NCBI GenBank assembly: GCA_028622995.1
Contig: JAJQJQ010000044.1
Coordinates: 1,240,001 to 1,304,000, forward strand
Source: Panagrolaimus kolymaensis
Taxonomy: Eukaryota > Nematoda > Chromadorea > Rhabditida > Panagrolaimidae
DNA length: 64,000 nt
Direction of reading: 5' to 3'
Shown here piece after piece: positions 46,270 to 59,318 of this stretch. Each line of letters starts with the position of its first letter. Position 1 is the first letter of the stretch. The notes below the pieces were generated by a model. That model worked only from the letters and a program-made list of their open reading frames with translations, was not told where the DNA came from and searched no databases. The position numbers and the translations under genes are program-made.

Positions 46270-47788
46270 ATGTCAGAAGATCTTAGAAGTACAGTCAAAA
46301 AAGCAGTTACAAGTTGGTTTTTTTATTTCTTTAAAGTTATTGGTGAGCAGCTATCAATGATGTTAATATACTGATATTTTGATTCAAATTTTGTTTAAAT
46401 CCATAGAAAAAACCTCGCATTTTGTTTAGAAATTAAAAGCTTGCTTGAACTGAATAAAATTGCAACTTTTTAGACGAAGTTTTTTTAACGTTTTTGTTTT
46501 TCAGGAGTTTATGGAACTTTTGAAGAATTTACAGAAAATCAAAAGAAGAAAGAACGAGCATTGAATTATATTCCATTTTACACTCCAAATAAATTCATTG
46601 ATTCTAAAGGTGAAATTCGAAAAGTTACTCAAGTTATTCGTGATAATAATGAACGACAAAAGCATGAACCTGAAAGAATAAAACGATCTGTGGAAGAAAA
46701 GGAACGATTTGATAAAGAAAAAACTGAATATAATGCATGGATGGAACGTCGAAAGCTACATCAAGCTCGTCATTCAACGCCCTTTATGGAATCTCGGCCG
46801 AAAGTTTCTCAAAAAGTTATTGATACTCTTGAACAAAAAGAGCGTGAACAATTGATGCTTTCACCATTAGTGCCATTGGATTTTGGAAGAAATGGTGATA
46901 ATATTTCTCTGCCATCCTCATCGTCTTCATCAATGTTACCTCCACCGATTTCAAGGCATTCAAGAGAAAGGACCCATCGTGATCGAGAAAAATCTGAAAG
47001 AAAGCATCATCATGAAAAACCAATATTCGATAATTTACCACTGCCACCACCATCGATACCAATAATAGAACCAAAAGCTGAAACGAAAGTATGTTTTTAG
47101 AAGTTGGAGAAGTTTCAAATATGCTTATTTTTAGGAACCTGATGAACCTTCAGCTGATTTATCGCCAATCTTTGAATCTGCATTACGTGATGAAAAAGCT
47201 ATAACTGAAATGAATGTATCATCTATAACGACAACCACGACCGCAACTGTGCCGCTAGAAGTAAATGTATCAGCAGCTCGTCAACGGGATTTGGATTTAT
47301 TTGGTGATGATGAAGAATTTGAAAAACTTGAACCACCTATTTCTCGAGCTCCATCGATAGCACCTGAACCAATCAAAGAAGAACCCAAAAGTCCTCCTCA
47401 AAAACGTATCAAACTTTCAATAGGATCTGAACCAAAAGTGCTGCTTGTTAAAGAAGAACCCAAAAGTCCTGCTCAAAAACGAATAAAGATGTCTCCAAGC
47501 ATGCCAACTTTAACTCCTCCTTCATTGATAAAAACAGAAACAGTTGATTCTCCTGCTTTGAATTCCTCGACAAGTGTTCCAGTGTCAACCTCTCCAACGA
47601 AGCATCATAAACACAAAAAGGAAAAGAAAGAGAAGAAGGAGAAAAAAGAAAAGAAGGAGAAGAAGAAAAATAAACATCGAGATGAAGATGAAAGAGTTGC
47701 TGAAAAGGAGAAGGAACATGACCGAGAAAAGGAAAAGAAGAAACATAAAAAGCACAAGAAGAAGGACAAAGAAAAGAATGATGATTAG
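46270..47788 (+). CDS. Lys/Glu-rich, Ser/Pro-rich nuclear-type protein, 436 aa, unrecognised
   Basis: Exons 46270-46342, 46505-47088 and 47135-47788 (donors G|GTGAGC and AAA|GTATGT; acceptors TTTTTCAG and ATTTTTAG). The first exon is less certain: its end encodes FFYFF from a T-rich stretch and the start could differ. Exon 2 has a conserved-looking basic block (KKKERALNYIPFYTPNKFIDSK) and charged helices, then His/Arg/Ser-rich sequence. Exon 3 has a DLFGDDEEF acidic motif, two copies of KEEPKSPxQKRIK (likely NLS and phosphosites), and a long KKEKKEKKEK tract ending in DKEKNDD. The composition resembles transcription-elongation or chromatin proteins, but no domain is certain. Poly(A) signals AATAAA are at 48013 and 48157. 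Confidence 0.7.
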
Positions 47789-48392
47789 GGTTATTGGAGT
47801 AAGATGTTTGTTTCCATTTTGTTGTTATGTATGGCTATTAGAAGTTTCATGTTTCATATCAGAATAACTACGGTAGTTGATGTTTTTTGTTTTGTTTAAG
47901 CGGGATTATTTTTAGAATTATTTCATATTTACCTTTATTTTTGTATGGCCAGTTTACTATGTCTTTCTTGAGATAGATTCAATATCCTTTTTTTCTTTAT
48001 TTACTATGTTTCAATAAAATAAGTTTAATTCTTTATGTATGAATTTTAAGCTTAGGTTGTTGTTTTTTTGATTTGATCTCTGTTAAGTATTTTGTAGTCT
48101 ATCTTAAATTAACTTGTTTTTACTGTTTTGTATTTGTTACTATGTTTTATGTTTTAAATAAAAGAATTTTTTGTTTGTTTGTTTTTATTGATTAATTGCA
48201 TAGTTTTTAAAATTTTGACACAAAAAAAGAAGTTGTTTTTGCCCGTTACATAAAAAAAAAGTACAAAAAGGTGAGGGTAAAATAATACCAAACGATCTAA
48301 CACAACAATAAAGGCGAAGAAAAATAGTTACAAAAAATTGAGAGGTGGCTCGCAAGATACATAAAAAATGAAAAAGGATTTTGATAAAAGTT
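47789..48392. terminator. Convergent 3' UTR region
   Basis: 604 bp between convergent stops. It is T-rich on the plus strand with AATAAA at 48013-48018 and 48157-48162 for the upstream plus-strand gene. No exon is present. Confidence 0.55.
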
Positions 48393-49851
48393 TTAGTCTT
48401 CATTATCACGTAATAATCCAACTTCTTCTTCATCTCTTGGTGGAATATTTCCTCCAGCATTTTGAGCTTTATAATAATAATATTGACTTAATATAATGCA
48501 ATCAAAGAAACAACATCCCAATGAACCAGCAAGCCATGGCAAATGTCGAACCATATAAAGCCATCCAGTTGTTTCTAACATCACTGATAAACCATAAGTT
48601 AAATTTGCAACTATGATAATATAAAACATTATTGGAGATAATCCATCACATGAACGACGAAAATAATTTTGTCGAATTTGTGGAATACGTCCAGCAAAGT
48701 AACAGAAGGATGCAAAGGAGCCAATGATGTAACCAACTGCATCGGTATAACTTTCAAAAATTGGTGGCATTTGTAATGAATCTGTTGAAGTTGATAGTAA
48801 TCGACGTCCTATAGTTTCTGGAGAATATTCTACTGAACTAACTGGGAAGAAATATGAACCAGCAAAGGCACCAAAAAGGAAAACCGGGACAACAATGGGA
48901 GATATGAGAACTCCATGATTTTGACCTAAAACAAAAAGAAAATTAGCAAACATAGCAACCAACAACCTTAGCTTCTCTCTCCAAAGCCTAAAAAAGCAAT
49001 CGAATCAATCCCTTAAAACAAAAACAAAAAACTCGTAATAATTATTTGATATATTTCTGCTCCTATGTATTTGCAAGCTGTATGTATGTAGGTAGGGTAA
49101 ATGTCATCGGCTACTTCTTTGCTTTACAGTATTATTTTGCTCCTCATTTACCCATGGGTTTTAATTTTATGCTTTCAAAATAGCCGCAGCTCCCATAAAC
49201 TTCCTTCTTTCTTATTTTGTTCGGCTTACCTCTTCGAGGATATATCTTTGAATAATATGCAAATTGACTAAGTAATACCATATCTTGACAAATATAATAA
49301 ACACCTATAATTTTTTGTAATGGTTGTTGATTAGTTAATATTGAACCAATCATATTGCAAGTATCTCCAACAATCCTGAAAATCAAACCATATCGTTTAT
49401 AAAAACTTTTTGAGAGCTTTGGAAAACATACCAAAAGAGTAAAAACAAAAATGAAAATCCTTCACATCGTTTACGTGAATAATTTTCATATAATTGAGGT
49501 ATTAAAGGTACTAGCCATAATATCAATGAAATGACACCAATAATAAATCCAGCAAGTTTTAAATTAGTATCAACGCAATCACCAAAAACCTGAAAAAAGA
49601 AAAGCAAAATAAATTATTATTATTATTGATCGTCAAAAGTTTTTTTTTGCTAAAGCAAAGTCGCGTTGTCGCCTTGAAAAGGAACAACAACTTACATTTA
49701 AAATCCATTGAGTTCCATTAGTACAATTTACAACTGCATTAAAATCATTTAAATTTGCTCCAACACCTTTTTGTTGAATATATGGATCTAAATAAGCTCG
49801 AAGAAAATTTGTTATATTTACATTTAGCAATGGAGAATATCGATAATACAT
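48393..49851 (-). CDS. Lysosomal basic amino-acid exporter, PQ-loop family (LAAT-1/PQLC2-like), 330 aa
   Basis: Exons 49851-49696, 49589-49432, 49375-49230 and 48925-48393, in phase. This is a seven-helix PQ-loop transporter that exports lysine and arginine from lysosomes. The two signature PQ loops are P83-Q84 in VPLIPQLYENYSRKRCEGFS and P235-Q236 in GRIPQIRQNYFRRSCDGLSP. The luminal N-terminus has sequons (NIT, NCT, NGT). The C-terminus carries an acidic dileucine motif E-E-V-G-L-L (320-325), the classic AP-recognised lysosomal targeting signal found in this family. Length agrees with LAAT-1/SLC66A1 (about 290-330 aa). A variable loop (residues 182-210) sits between helices 4 and 5. Confidence 0.88.
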
Positions 49852-50730
49852 AGTTGCTTTAGCTTCCTTCCTTCTTTAGTTAGTGAAAAAATATACCAAA
49901 AAAATTTAGTAAATAAAGCTTTATAAATAAATCAATCAATAAAATGGTCAGTTTTGATGCAATTAGTTTATTCTATCAACATCAAGAAGAATATATTTTG
50001 CTTCCTTGCTTGCTCGTCCACTAAAAAATAAGAAAATTTAAGGTTAATGAATGATGATGAATATATTGGACTATAGCAACAAGGTTGATACAATGAATGG
50101 TCTCTCAGTCTATCGAAAGATTGAAGAGAAGAAGAAAAAACCGATAACAACAAACTAAACAAAAACCGCGAAGAAAGAAGGAAGCGATAAGACGACTTTT
50201 TGCTCATCGTTGTCACAAAATCCATTTCTTCTTTTTCTTTCATTATGGGACTGACCGAATATAATTATTGCAAGGGAATGAAAAACAATATCTGTGAAAA
50301 GATTAAAGATTGTTGTCTTTTCTCTCCGATTATAATTATTACTCATCACCGATAAACAAAAATTATTGATTGACGAGGAAATGGAAGACCACAACGAAAG
50401 AAAAAAAAATAACTGAAATCTAAGCTTGCGGGTTGTGGTTGTTTATTGAATAGACTTCGCTGGAGAAAAGAAAAACAGACACAGACACATGACTAACATC
50501 TGCAATTGCTTTGGCAAAAAGGGAAGCACCAAATATAAAATATGTGAATGTTCAAAGCAAAAATATTTATAAACATTGCGTAATTTGTTTATTCCATTCT
50601 TCCAAAACTTGAAAGCATTTTTTTACATTCAAACATCAAAATCAAAACCAAGGATTGTTAAAAGTTTATTATCACGTCATTCATCAAAATTAGATACGTA
50701 CATACAAAATACAGTTAATAATAAAACTTT
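49852..50730. other. Intergenic, 879 bp
   Basis: Between the LAAT-1-like gene and the kinase gene, both on the minus strand. AT-rich with no supported exon; it should hold the transporter's promoter and the kinase's 3' UTR. Confidence 0.45.
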
Positions 50731-52232
50731 TTAAAATCCAATTTCATTTTTTTCAAAATCAGCTCGAGAAAATAAATCTGAATCTTTTGAAGTTTTTTCA
50801 TTTGCTGTTGATGTTGATGGTGGTTGTTGTTGCATAACAGATTTCTTTTGATCCTTCTTCATTGTTCCATCATTATCTTCCGATAATAAAGGTTGATCAG
50901 TACTCAAATTTTCATCATTCTTTTCATCCACAATTTCTTCAGAAACTGATATAGTTCGCATAATTCTTTTTGTTAAATTTCCTGCAGCATTTGGTTTTTC
51001 CCAATCATATGCGTCATTCCATCTTTAAAAAAAGTTAAAGTTAGTTTATGAAGTAAAGTTGTAAACAATGAAATGCAAACTCACTTAAATTTGCCAGCTT
51101 TCATAACTTCATCAAATTTCTTAAAGATTAAAAGATAATCAGGTCGAGTATAGTAATCCAATTTTCGTAAATGTTCTGCAATATCCAACATTTGAATGGG
51201 ACAATTATGCATTAGCTTTCGATCAGTTGTAGCAATTTTGACTTTTCCTATTTCTTTTTTATCTGATAATTTTTCCCATGGTAAAGATGATCGCATTTCA
51301 ACAAGTAAATATATCATACTCCATAAATCATCAGGACGTCCTTGTTCATTTCTTGTATGAGTATTAGCTGAGCAATAACGAGTTGTTCCACTAAAAGAAA
51401 AATCATGTAAATGGTGAATCAAGAATAACGATCAAAGCATTGGTAAGACACAAACTCACCGAAATAATGTATCACATCGAGGATGTCGCATTTCAACTTT
51501 TGAATTTGTACGTTGAACATATTCTCTTGAAAGACCAAAATCGAGTAAATGAACAATACGAGTTTCACGGCCACGTCGACCAATAGCCAAATTTGCAGGC
51601 TTAATATCTCTGTGAATATACCTAAAACGTATGAGAATAAGTTAGTATTGAGGGACAGCTATTACTTACCCAACTTCGTGAAGTTGTTTGACAGCATAAA
51701 GAATTTGAATTCCAACTCGAGTTTGTGTTGATATACTGCATACTTTATTTTTAGTCAATTTTTCTAAGCTATCACCAAGTAATGTCATGACCTGAAAAAT
51801 GAACAGATTAGAATGATGTAAGATGATGTGAAAAAGTTATGGAAGATATACAATGTTTTTTCATTCCAACAAACTTGCTTACCATATAACTATATCGATC
51901 TTTCTTTCCTGAATGCAAGAGTTGAGCCACATGCTTTCGACCTTTCATACGGCGTAAAATTTGAACTTCTAATTTGAGTACCGTACCACCAGCAACAAAA
52001 TTACTTTCAGCTTTTAATGCAGCAGATATACCAGTTTTAATATCAATCACTTTGTAAACTAAAAAACAAACAAATTGAAGTTTATAATTAAAAGAAAAAA
52101 AGGAAACTTACCAGCTCCACAACCACCTTCACCAAGTTTTTCTTTAATCCTCCATCGTTTTCCAAGCAATTTACCTCGAGGTATATCAACAGGTCCTTCT
52201 TCTTCTTTTGGTGTTGGATGATAAAATGGCAT
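50731..52232 (-). CDS. CK1-superfamily kinase, tau-tubulin-kinase-like, 392 aa
   Basis: Six exons: 52232-52112, 52058-51883, 51791-51670, 51621-51460, 51390-51085 and 51022-50731, in phase. It is a Ser/Thr kinase of the CK1/TTBK group, a set greatly expanded in nematodes. Visible motifs are the glycine loop GEGGCGAV (34-41), the ATP lysine K56 in AALKAE, the catalytic loop HRDIKPAN (143-150), the DFG at 167-169 followed by LSREY, and the CK1-type activation segment GTTRYCSANTH with no APE. The WEK/YDWE element closes the kinase domain near residue 305. The C-terminal 80 residues are acidic and Ser/Gln-rich and probably unstructured. All catalytic residues are present. The Cys in the glycine loop is typical of some worm members. 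Confidence 0.9.
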
Positions 52233-52697
52233 CGTCGTTGGTGTTCAAAAAGTTGAAAGAAGTTTTTTCGTCGTCAGTTTAGTTGAGAGTTCACTTCGTC
52301 GAAAATTTTTGAATCACACTGATGAATGATGAATTCGACGATGACAAAGAAAGATTTCTTTTAGATAAGAAATTTGCATGTTTCCTTTGAATTTCTAAAA
52401 AATAAAAAAAGGTAATAAAAACTTGTAAAAAAATTAGAACTCTGAAAAGAGAAGGATGGACTTTGATAATTTTATTTGAGCGTTAGCCCTTTTTTGATGC
52501 AATGCCACTTACGCAGCGAAAATACACTGTATCCTTCCACGTAAAATCGGACATTCAGCAGCCTAAAAAAAAGCCTTATGCTTTGAATGCTTTGAGCGTT
52601 TTAGCCTTTCACAAAAATTTTTCGCAGAAGTTTTACATTTGTTTTATTTTGCGAAATCTTATAGCTTTAATACCAAATAGAAAAGTGTTATTACAAT
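52233..52697. promoter_or_regulatory. Bidirectional promoter region, 465 bp
   Basis: Separates the divergent kinase (minus) and BED-finger (plus) start codons. No TATA box is obvious. An open frame starting at 52502 is not supported as an exon. Confidence 0.45.
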
Positions 52698-53680
52698 ATG
52701 CCAGCCTTTTCTCATTTTCTTGCTTCTGCAGCATCCAAACGTCGTTTCACGGTAAATGCTTTACTTCTTATTTCTTTCTTCTTACTAATCACCATCTTTA
52801 TTTTTAGCCTAAATATCGCAATGGTAATCCAATTTGGAAGTTCTTTTACGTAGCTGATCCTAAAAACTGCTTTGGTATGTTTGATTTTCGTTTGCTTTGT
52901 TGACACATTAACTTTATTCTTCTTTTTCAGCTCGATGCAATGAATGTGGAAAAGATTTTGCTCGTGGTTATGTTTCAAAGAATACATCAAATTTACGAAC
53001 TCATTTAAAATGCAAGCATTCTCAACTTTATCAAGAACTTCTTCGATTATGTGAAATTGAAAAGCTTCCACCTCAACTTCATGCAAGTGCAACATCTTCT
53101 GATGGTTCTGATGGTGCTGTAATGCATAATGATATTGGTTATGTTGATTCTGTTGAATCTATTGGTGAACCTATGCAACGATGCTCTATTGAACCAAAGG
53201 ATGCTCTTTCATTGATCAATTATTGTGGTGATGGTCATAGCGTTGTTGGTGATAACGCTTCTTTGAATGAATCTTGGGATAGCAACAGTATATCTTCTTT
53301 ACCTGGTAATAACCAAGAGGAGGATAATGTACGTTTCTTCGATATTTTGCTGTTATATGATTTTGTTGGGGGAAATACATAACTTGCTTCATTTTTAGGT
53401 TAATCAAACGTTGGACTTCTCTGAAAAAGACAATGGCGATGGAATTGAAGATATTTTCAATAATTCAACACCATCATTTCTTGAAAATCCTTATATTTTT
53501 CATCCTGGTACTCCACCTCAACAAGAAGGACCTCAAGCTGAACCTAATGCAATGATGAGCGCTAAAGAACTTCAAAAACATCTTCTTTTGGCAAAAATTG
53601 AACGTGAGAAAGCTGTTGCAAAATGTTATAATGCTGGAACTCTTGCTATTCTTTACAACATGTTTGGTCGTCAACGTTAA
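52698..53680 (+). CDS. BED-type zinc-finger protein, 266 aa
   Basis: Exons 52698-52751, 52808-52874, 52931-53328 and 53399-53680, in phase (introns 56, 56 and 70 nt). The BED finger spans about residues 19-65: aromatic W and FF in NPIWKFFYV, C-x2-C in RCNECGKDF, then L-R-T-H-L-K-C-K-H giving H-x4-H. BED fingers bind DNA and often come from domesticated hAT transposases, but no transposase core is present here. The rest is Ser/Asp-rich with a C-terminal helical segment (SAKELQKHLLLAKIEREKAV). Probably a small transcription regulator. Confidence 0.85.
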
Positions 53681-54162
53681 AATATATTGTTTTTTGTTGT
53701 TTCATATTTTTGATTTGATATTTGTTATAATAAATTTGATTTTATAAAAAAAATTTATCTTCACAAATGAATACATTTTTTTTGACAACGAAAAAACAAG
53801 TATTAAAGGAAAACCCTCCATTAAAAAATGTGGCAACATAAGGCGGCTGTGGTGGAAAAATAAATAGATACAGAAGAAGTAAAAATATTTTAAGTCGCCA
53901 ATAATAACAAAGAAGAAGAGGAAGAAAAACATAGGTACGTATATTGAAAAGATGATTATTGATTTTGTATGTATTTTTTTTGTTGCAAAAAGATAATAAC
54001 TTTTTGGCAGTACACTGTATCAAGAAACAAAACAAACAAGCAAAAAAACATGAAGACAAAGGTTTTAAAGAAATGAGCAACAATGAAAACCAAAAAAAAG
54101 AAATTTTTTATAAGAAAACATAAAAATGAAAATAGTAATAATAACCGGATATAATTATTTTT
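53681..54162. other. Convergent 3' region
   Basis: 482 bp between the BED gene's stop and USP47's stop. It is AT-rich, with an AATAAA-like signal (AATAAATTTG) near 53730. No exon is seen. Confidence 0.45.
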
Positions 54163-57100
54163 TTATGGCTCACTTTCAGAAATACTACTCATTTGAATGC
54201 GAAGTGGACGTTCAGTTCGTCGAATGGTATTATTACTTGCATTGATTCGTTCTCGAATACGCATTGATCGTCGTTCATCTTCAGATAGATGCTTTTTGGG
54301 TTCATTTTTATCACTAAAAAATGGAAGGGTTTTTTAGTTTTTTGGGAATTGAAGGAGATGCAGAAAATTAAAGGCAAAAATCTTCAACGATGCAATTATT
54401 TTTTTTTTGGAGTTTTGGGAGCAATGCGAACATATCCATGATTGCTACCGTTAACCTTCAGAAAAAATTTACGGTCGATCGCATCTTTCAAAAATTAAAG
54501 TCTCTAATAAACTTTTTGTTTTACAGGTTTTAACTTACATAAAATAAACCGATTTTCCAGCAAAATCAATCGGGAATAAAACATTATCCGTAAACGTAAT
54601 GTCCATTAATTCCAATGCAGTTTTAGTGAAAGGCCATCGTTGAAATCCTCCTTTAGGTAATAATTCAGAAAACCCAATTCGTTCAGGCATTAAATTTGCT
54701 CGCTGTGCAATAACTTTTTTTAATGTTATTGGACTTTTAGCATCTTTATCAGGAATTAATATTTCATATGGGGCCATGATTTCTAATGTGGATGGACAAA
54801 ATCGTCGAACGATAATGGGCTGAAGTTCTTCGCCACCGCCTCCGCTACCATTGGAAGTTGTTTTGTTGTTATTAAATTTATTATTCATTTCTTCAGGTTT
54901 TAAACGTTGAAGAGCAACCAATTGATCCCATGATTGACTTCTTTGATTAAAAGTTTTGGAGTCATGAAGAATTGGAGCACCCGCATTAGTAATTTCTCGA
55001 AGCCGTATTCTATTAAGATCGAGCCTTTCTGCATAAGCATTATCCATAATTTTTTGACATTTTTCTTTAAATTCTTCGATGGTCGTTGAATTCGATGCAG
55101 GAGCATGGAATAATGTGGCCCAAGTATCTGGAGCAGCCTAAAAATAATTAATTTTCTACCATAACAATTTTTGGGCTTCAAAAACGAAAGAAAAATTCTT
55201 ACATCATTATTTAAATCAAATTCAACTACACGAATAAGTTTTTCAGATGGCTTAGTTGGAACTCGAAGAGATACACTGATTCGATTAACCGAAGAAAAGC
55301 TAGCTTTCACGGTTTCATCAGGCATCACATTTATTTCATAACCCTTGTGATCGGTTTCAGAATAATGTTTGGAAAGGGTAATATTGTCAGAATATAGCTT
55401 GAGATATCGAGCAATCCATTCAATGAATTTAGTTGTGTATTGACGGGAATCAACAACCACTGACATGCCTAAAAAATTTTTGAGGTGTAAGTCATCAAAA
55501 AGGTTTGTAGCTAGCTATTTTTCTTTAATTTTTAAGCCTATTTTTGTGGAAAACTTACAATTACAAAGTAAATTATCTGAATAATATGTTTCTACAACAT
55601 CCACAGTATATTCAGCATCATTGTAAGCATCATTATAAATTACTCCAGAAGTACCAGTCGTCGTCGATGATGATTTTTTCCCATTTTCATCATTATTATC
55701 AACGAAAGCTGAAGTAGCATCCAAGTTACCTTTCATATTTTCATTTTCACCTTTATCAAATTGTTCCCATGTATCTGGAAAGGCATCATCTTCAAAAGTA
55801 GTGGGTCGATTAAATTTAGATAAAATTGTTTCATCGTAAGGTGGTGGGCGATTTTCTTCATTATCCGAAACATTTGGACTTATATTAGCTGATCCAGGGC
55901 AATCAATATCCATTTCATTATCCGAGGATGAAAAAACATTTAATGAATCTGGATCATTTACAGCTGAAGCACCTTCAATGGGTGAAACTCTTGGATCTTT
56001 TTGATTTATTATTTCATCTAAATCATCATCATATCCTGGTGGAGGAGGAGAATCAGCGGAATTTGGATGAATATTAGAATTAACAAATCTTTCCAAAGTT
56101 AATGGTGAACATATTTGTGGATTATTTTTTGAATTTATTATCATACTCGTTGATGATGAACTACTTGCTATTGTTGTTGTGGCGGCTGTAGTATAAAGAC
56201 AATTAGGTTGACTAATTCGATTTGAAACTGTACTACTGCTTGTTGCTGTGGCTGCAGATGCAGATGAAGCGGCGGCAGCTGCTGCAGCAGCGATATTTTC
56301 TTCATTTAATGGTCCAAGTTGACAGAATTTTTTTGATATTGGTGAAACAGGTGGTGATGGAACTGACGCATCCTCTGCTGTGGATGGAATTCCAATGGTA
56401 TTTGGTGGAGGTTTAAGACCAGCTTGACGATAATCACCTAAAAAAAATAATATTGTATTTATTTTCGTTGTTTGATATCTTTCATTTCCGTGTTAGGATT
56501 CTGTGGATTAGTTTTTTAAAAACTTACTAGCATTGGGTAAACAAATTTTCATTCGAATTCCATATTTTTGCTTTTCAATAATTTTACACATTTGTGTTTT
56601 AGTAAAATCTTCAATGCTTCGATCCATTTTTAACATATCATTTTGTCCACAATCAATATAAAATCGAGTAATTTGGAATTTGGTGGATAATAATTGTCCC
56701 AAAGTCATATTAAAATTATCGATAAGCCGTAGACGAGTTTCATCACCAGTTACATAATCAAGAACCATGCGACATGGAAAACCATCCATATCACATTTAG
56801 GAATCAATGAACATATTCGATTTCTAATTGATTCCATAGTTTCTGAATCATATGCGCATAAACGTTTACATAACCGAACAATGTTGTATGTGATATCAAC
56901 GGTAAGGAAATCCACAGTTCTTACATATGGAGTAATATCTCTATCAATATTGGGTAAATTAAAATCTTCCTTTTTTAATTCCATAATGAAGTTGACATCG
57001 GAAAAGCTATTTCTTACGAGGGTGCTGATTGGATCCTGAAAAATTATGGAAATGGTAGAAAAAAATTCAGGCTGGGTTAAAAAAAATGTATCACTGAAAT

Positions 57101-59318
57101 TTGAAAAACTACTCGGCTTCATCCAAAGTTTCTGACTTCTTCGAATATATTTGCTTACCTTAAAATCAAATGGTTCATCATCATTATAATTGAAGCTAGT
57201 ATTAACTGGAATTAATAAGCATGAATCAATTGAAGCAAATATTCCCATTTCATTAAATTTATTACAAAACCATTTGGCTACTTCTTTACCCGTTGAATCA
57301 CGTGAAAATGAATTTTCTATTGCTCCATATGGTTGTGTATCGGCTAAATTACGTTCATCATTAAGAGCGACACGAACTTTAACCAGTGATTCAATTCGTT
57401 GTTGTTCACATGCTTGACGATTTTCTTCATCTTCCCATTGTTTTAGCCAATTACTAACATGCTTGGGAAGATCAACATTACGAGTGAATTTTTGATTTTT
57501 TTCTAAATCAATTTGTCGATAAATCATTAAATATGCATTTGTATTTGATGCCCATCCAGGTCCACCAAAAGATCTTTTAACTTCATCAAGGTCGACGGCT
57601 TTTACTTGAGTATCATTAAAACAAAGCCAACGACTTTGTTCAAGATTTTTAATATATGCAAAATAATGTCCACCAGTTGCAGAACCTTGATGAATCATAA
57701 TTGCAAAAAGTTCATAAACGTATGGACCTTTTTTAAGCATTTCTTGAACTTCGTCACATGTTGGAGGTTTATTTATCCAACCATCTGCATCTCGAGTAGC
57801 TTTGTTATTGTTATCCGAGGATGACAATGAAGGGAAATCATTTTCTTCCATAATTGTTTCAGGTTTAGCAAGAGTTGCAGCAGCGGCTTTTTTAGTTGCT
57901 ACTGAAGCATATGACATTTTAGGTTTGGTTGCTGCTGATGGTGAAGGAGTAGATTTAGCTGTTTCGGGGTTATAAATATATCCATTAAGATCGAGATAAT
58001 CAGGGAACGTCATTCTAAAAAAAATAATAACATAAGCATATTTGTTTTTATTTTCCATCTCAAAATTTTTTTAAAGTAACTTACGTATCATTTAATTTAA
58101 CTCGAAATCCACTCGTATAATCAACGGTAAATCGCTTTAATTGCATAACCAACATATATGGAAATCCCGTAAATCGAAACCCTTTTTCTGCATCTTGATA
58201 TGATTTACAATTTTCACATTTATATTTATTACTTCCCGTTAATAATTCAAGTTTAATAAAAGCTGTTAAAGCTTCTTCAACACTTTTATAACTTTCAGTT
58301 GCGCCAAATTCTCGAATAGCTAAAGCGAGATCATTAAAAATATCTTCTCGAACGCTTTCTCGTTGACATCCAAGGCATTTAACTACATCTTCCATAGTGC
58401 CTTTATAAAGATTTTGAATGAATGTTCGATGTTGTTCACTTTTTCGAAAACGATGTTCCAAAGCTTCAAGCATGACTCGAGAAAGTTCTTGAACATCGTG
58501 TTGCTCGTAAGCTGAAAAATTGGAAAAGTTAGAAGTTTTTCAGAAACTATGGTGTTAGAAAACCTACCATCACTACCTTCCCAACCAAACGATTGAGTTA
58601 AATCTTTAGTTTCAAGTGAAGCTTTGGAAGTAGTTTGTAAAAGTGCAAATAATTTTTGTAATTGAAATGGTATACTTCGGGCTGCTTCTTCCATGGTTCC
58701 ATTAAATTGCCATTCATATAAAATATTCCGAAATTCAGGAGTCATAAATAATGATTGAATCAACGAGTTTAAATAACATGTCATCGCTTGATTTACTAAA
58801 CCAATATATGGATGTCCATCTTGATCAGTTGGATGATCTACAGGGTTTTGTTGATTGATATTTAAATTTTCAATAAACCCAAAGAACTCACAAATAGATT
58901 CATAATCATTATCGGGCGGCATAATGGGTAAAAGTTGGTGTTGTTGTTGTTGGTCGGGTTTGTTTTCACACGTATAAATTTGTTGCACGGGTTTTGAGGA
59001 TGATGATGATGAAGAGCTTTGTTGTTGCTCGTTAGATGGCTGAGGATCGTCTAAAAAAAGGAGATATATAAATAAAAGTTCAGATTAGAGCTTTTTATAA
59101 AGGCAAAAACCCGAAAGAAAAAAAGTTAAGGTTTAGCGGAATATATGAATATATAATAATTTTTATAATAATACTACTCACCAATAGGGACACTGGGTGT
59201 TTCAGTAACTAATGGTGAAGGAGTTCCTAAAGATTTTTTTTTAAAAACCAATTTCCTCAAAAACGATGCTGATAGTTTAAAATTGTCTCAAACCTGTAAA
59301 ATTTTGATCGACCCCCAT
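54163..59318 (-). CDS. Ubiquitin carboxyl-terminal hydrolase, USP47 orthologue, about 1,412 aa
   Basis: Ten exons join in phase: 59318-59294, 59226-59182, 59050-58568, 58511-58085, 58014-57159, 57035-56528, 56437-55559, 55468-55203, 55137-54539 and 54313-54163. It is a cysteine deubiquitinase. The Cys box has C115 in [13 protein letters not shown], the [12 protein letters not shown] motif follows, zinc-ribbon cysteines occur in CLGC and CENCKSY, and the His box has H443 in GGHYFAY. After the catalytic domain come ubiquitin-like regions and an acidic linker, and the C-terminus ends in [18 protein letters not shown], which aligns with the end of vertebrate USP47. The length is close to human USP47 (about 1,375 aa). 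The start is tentative: the exon is open upstream of ATG 59318 to an acceptor at 59356, so more N-terminal sequence is possible. Intron 57036-57158 is open in frame. Confidence 0.9.

Noticed and set aside
52502..52807. 101-codon plus-strand frame before the BED gene
   Set aside because: It runs through the exon 1 and intron 1 region of the BED gene in another frame; the BED exon chain from ATG 52698 is clearly better.
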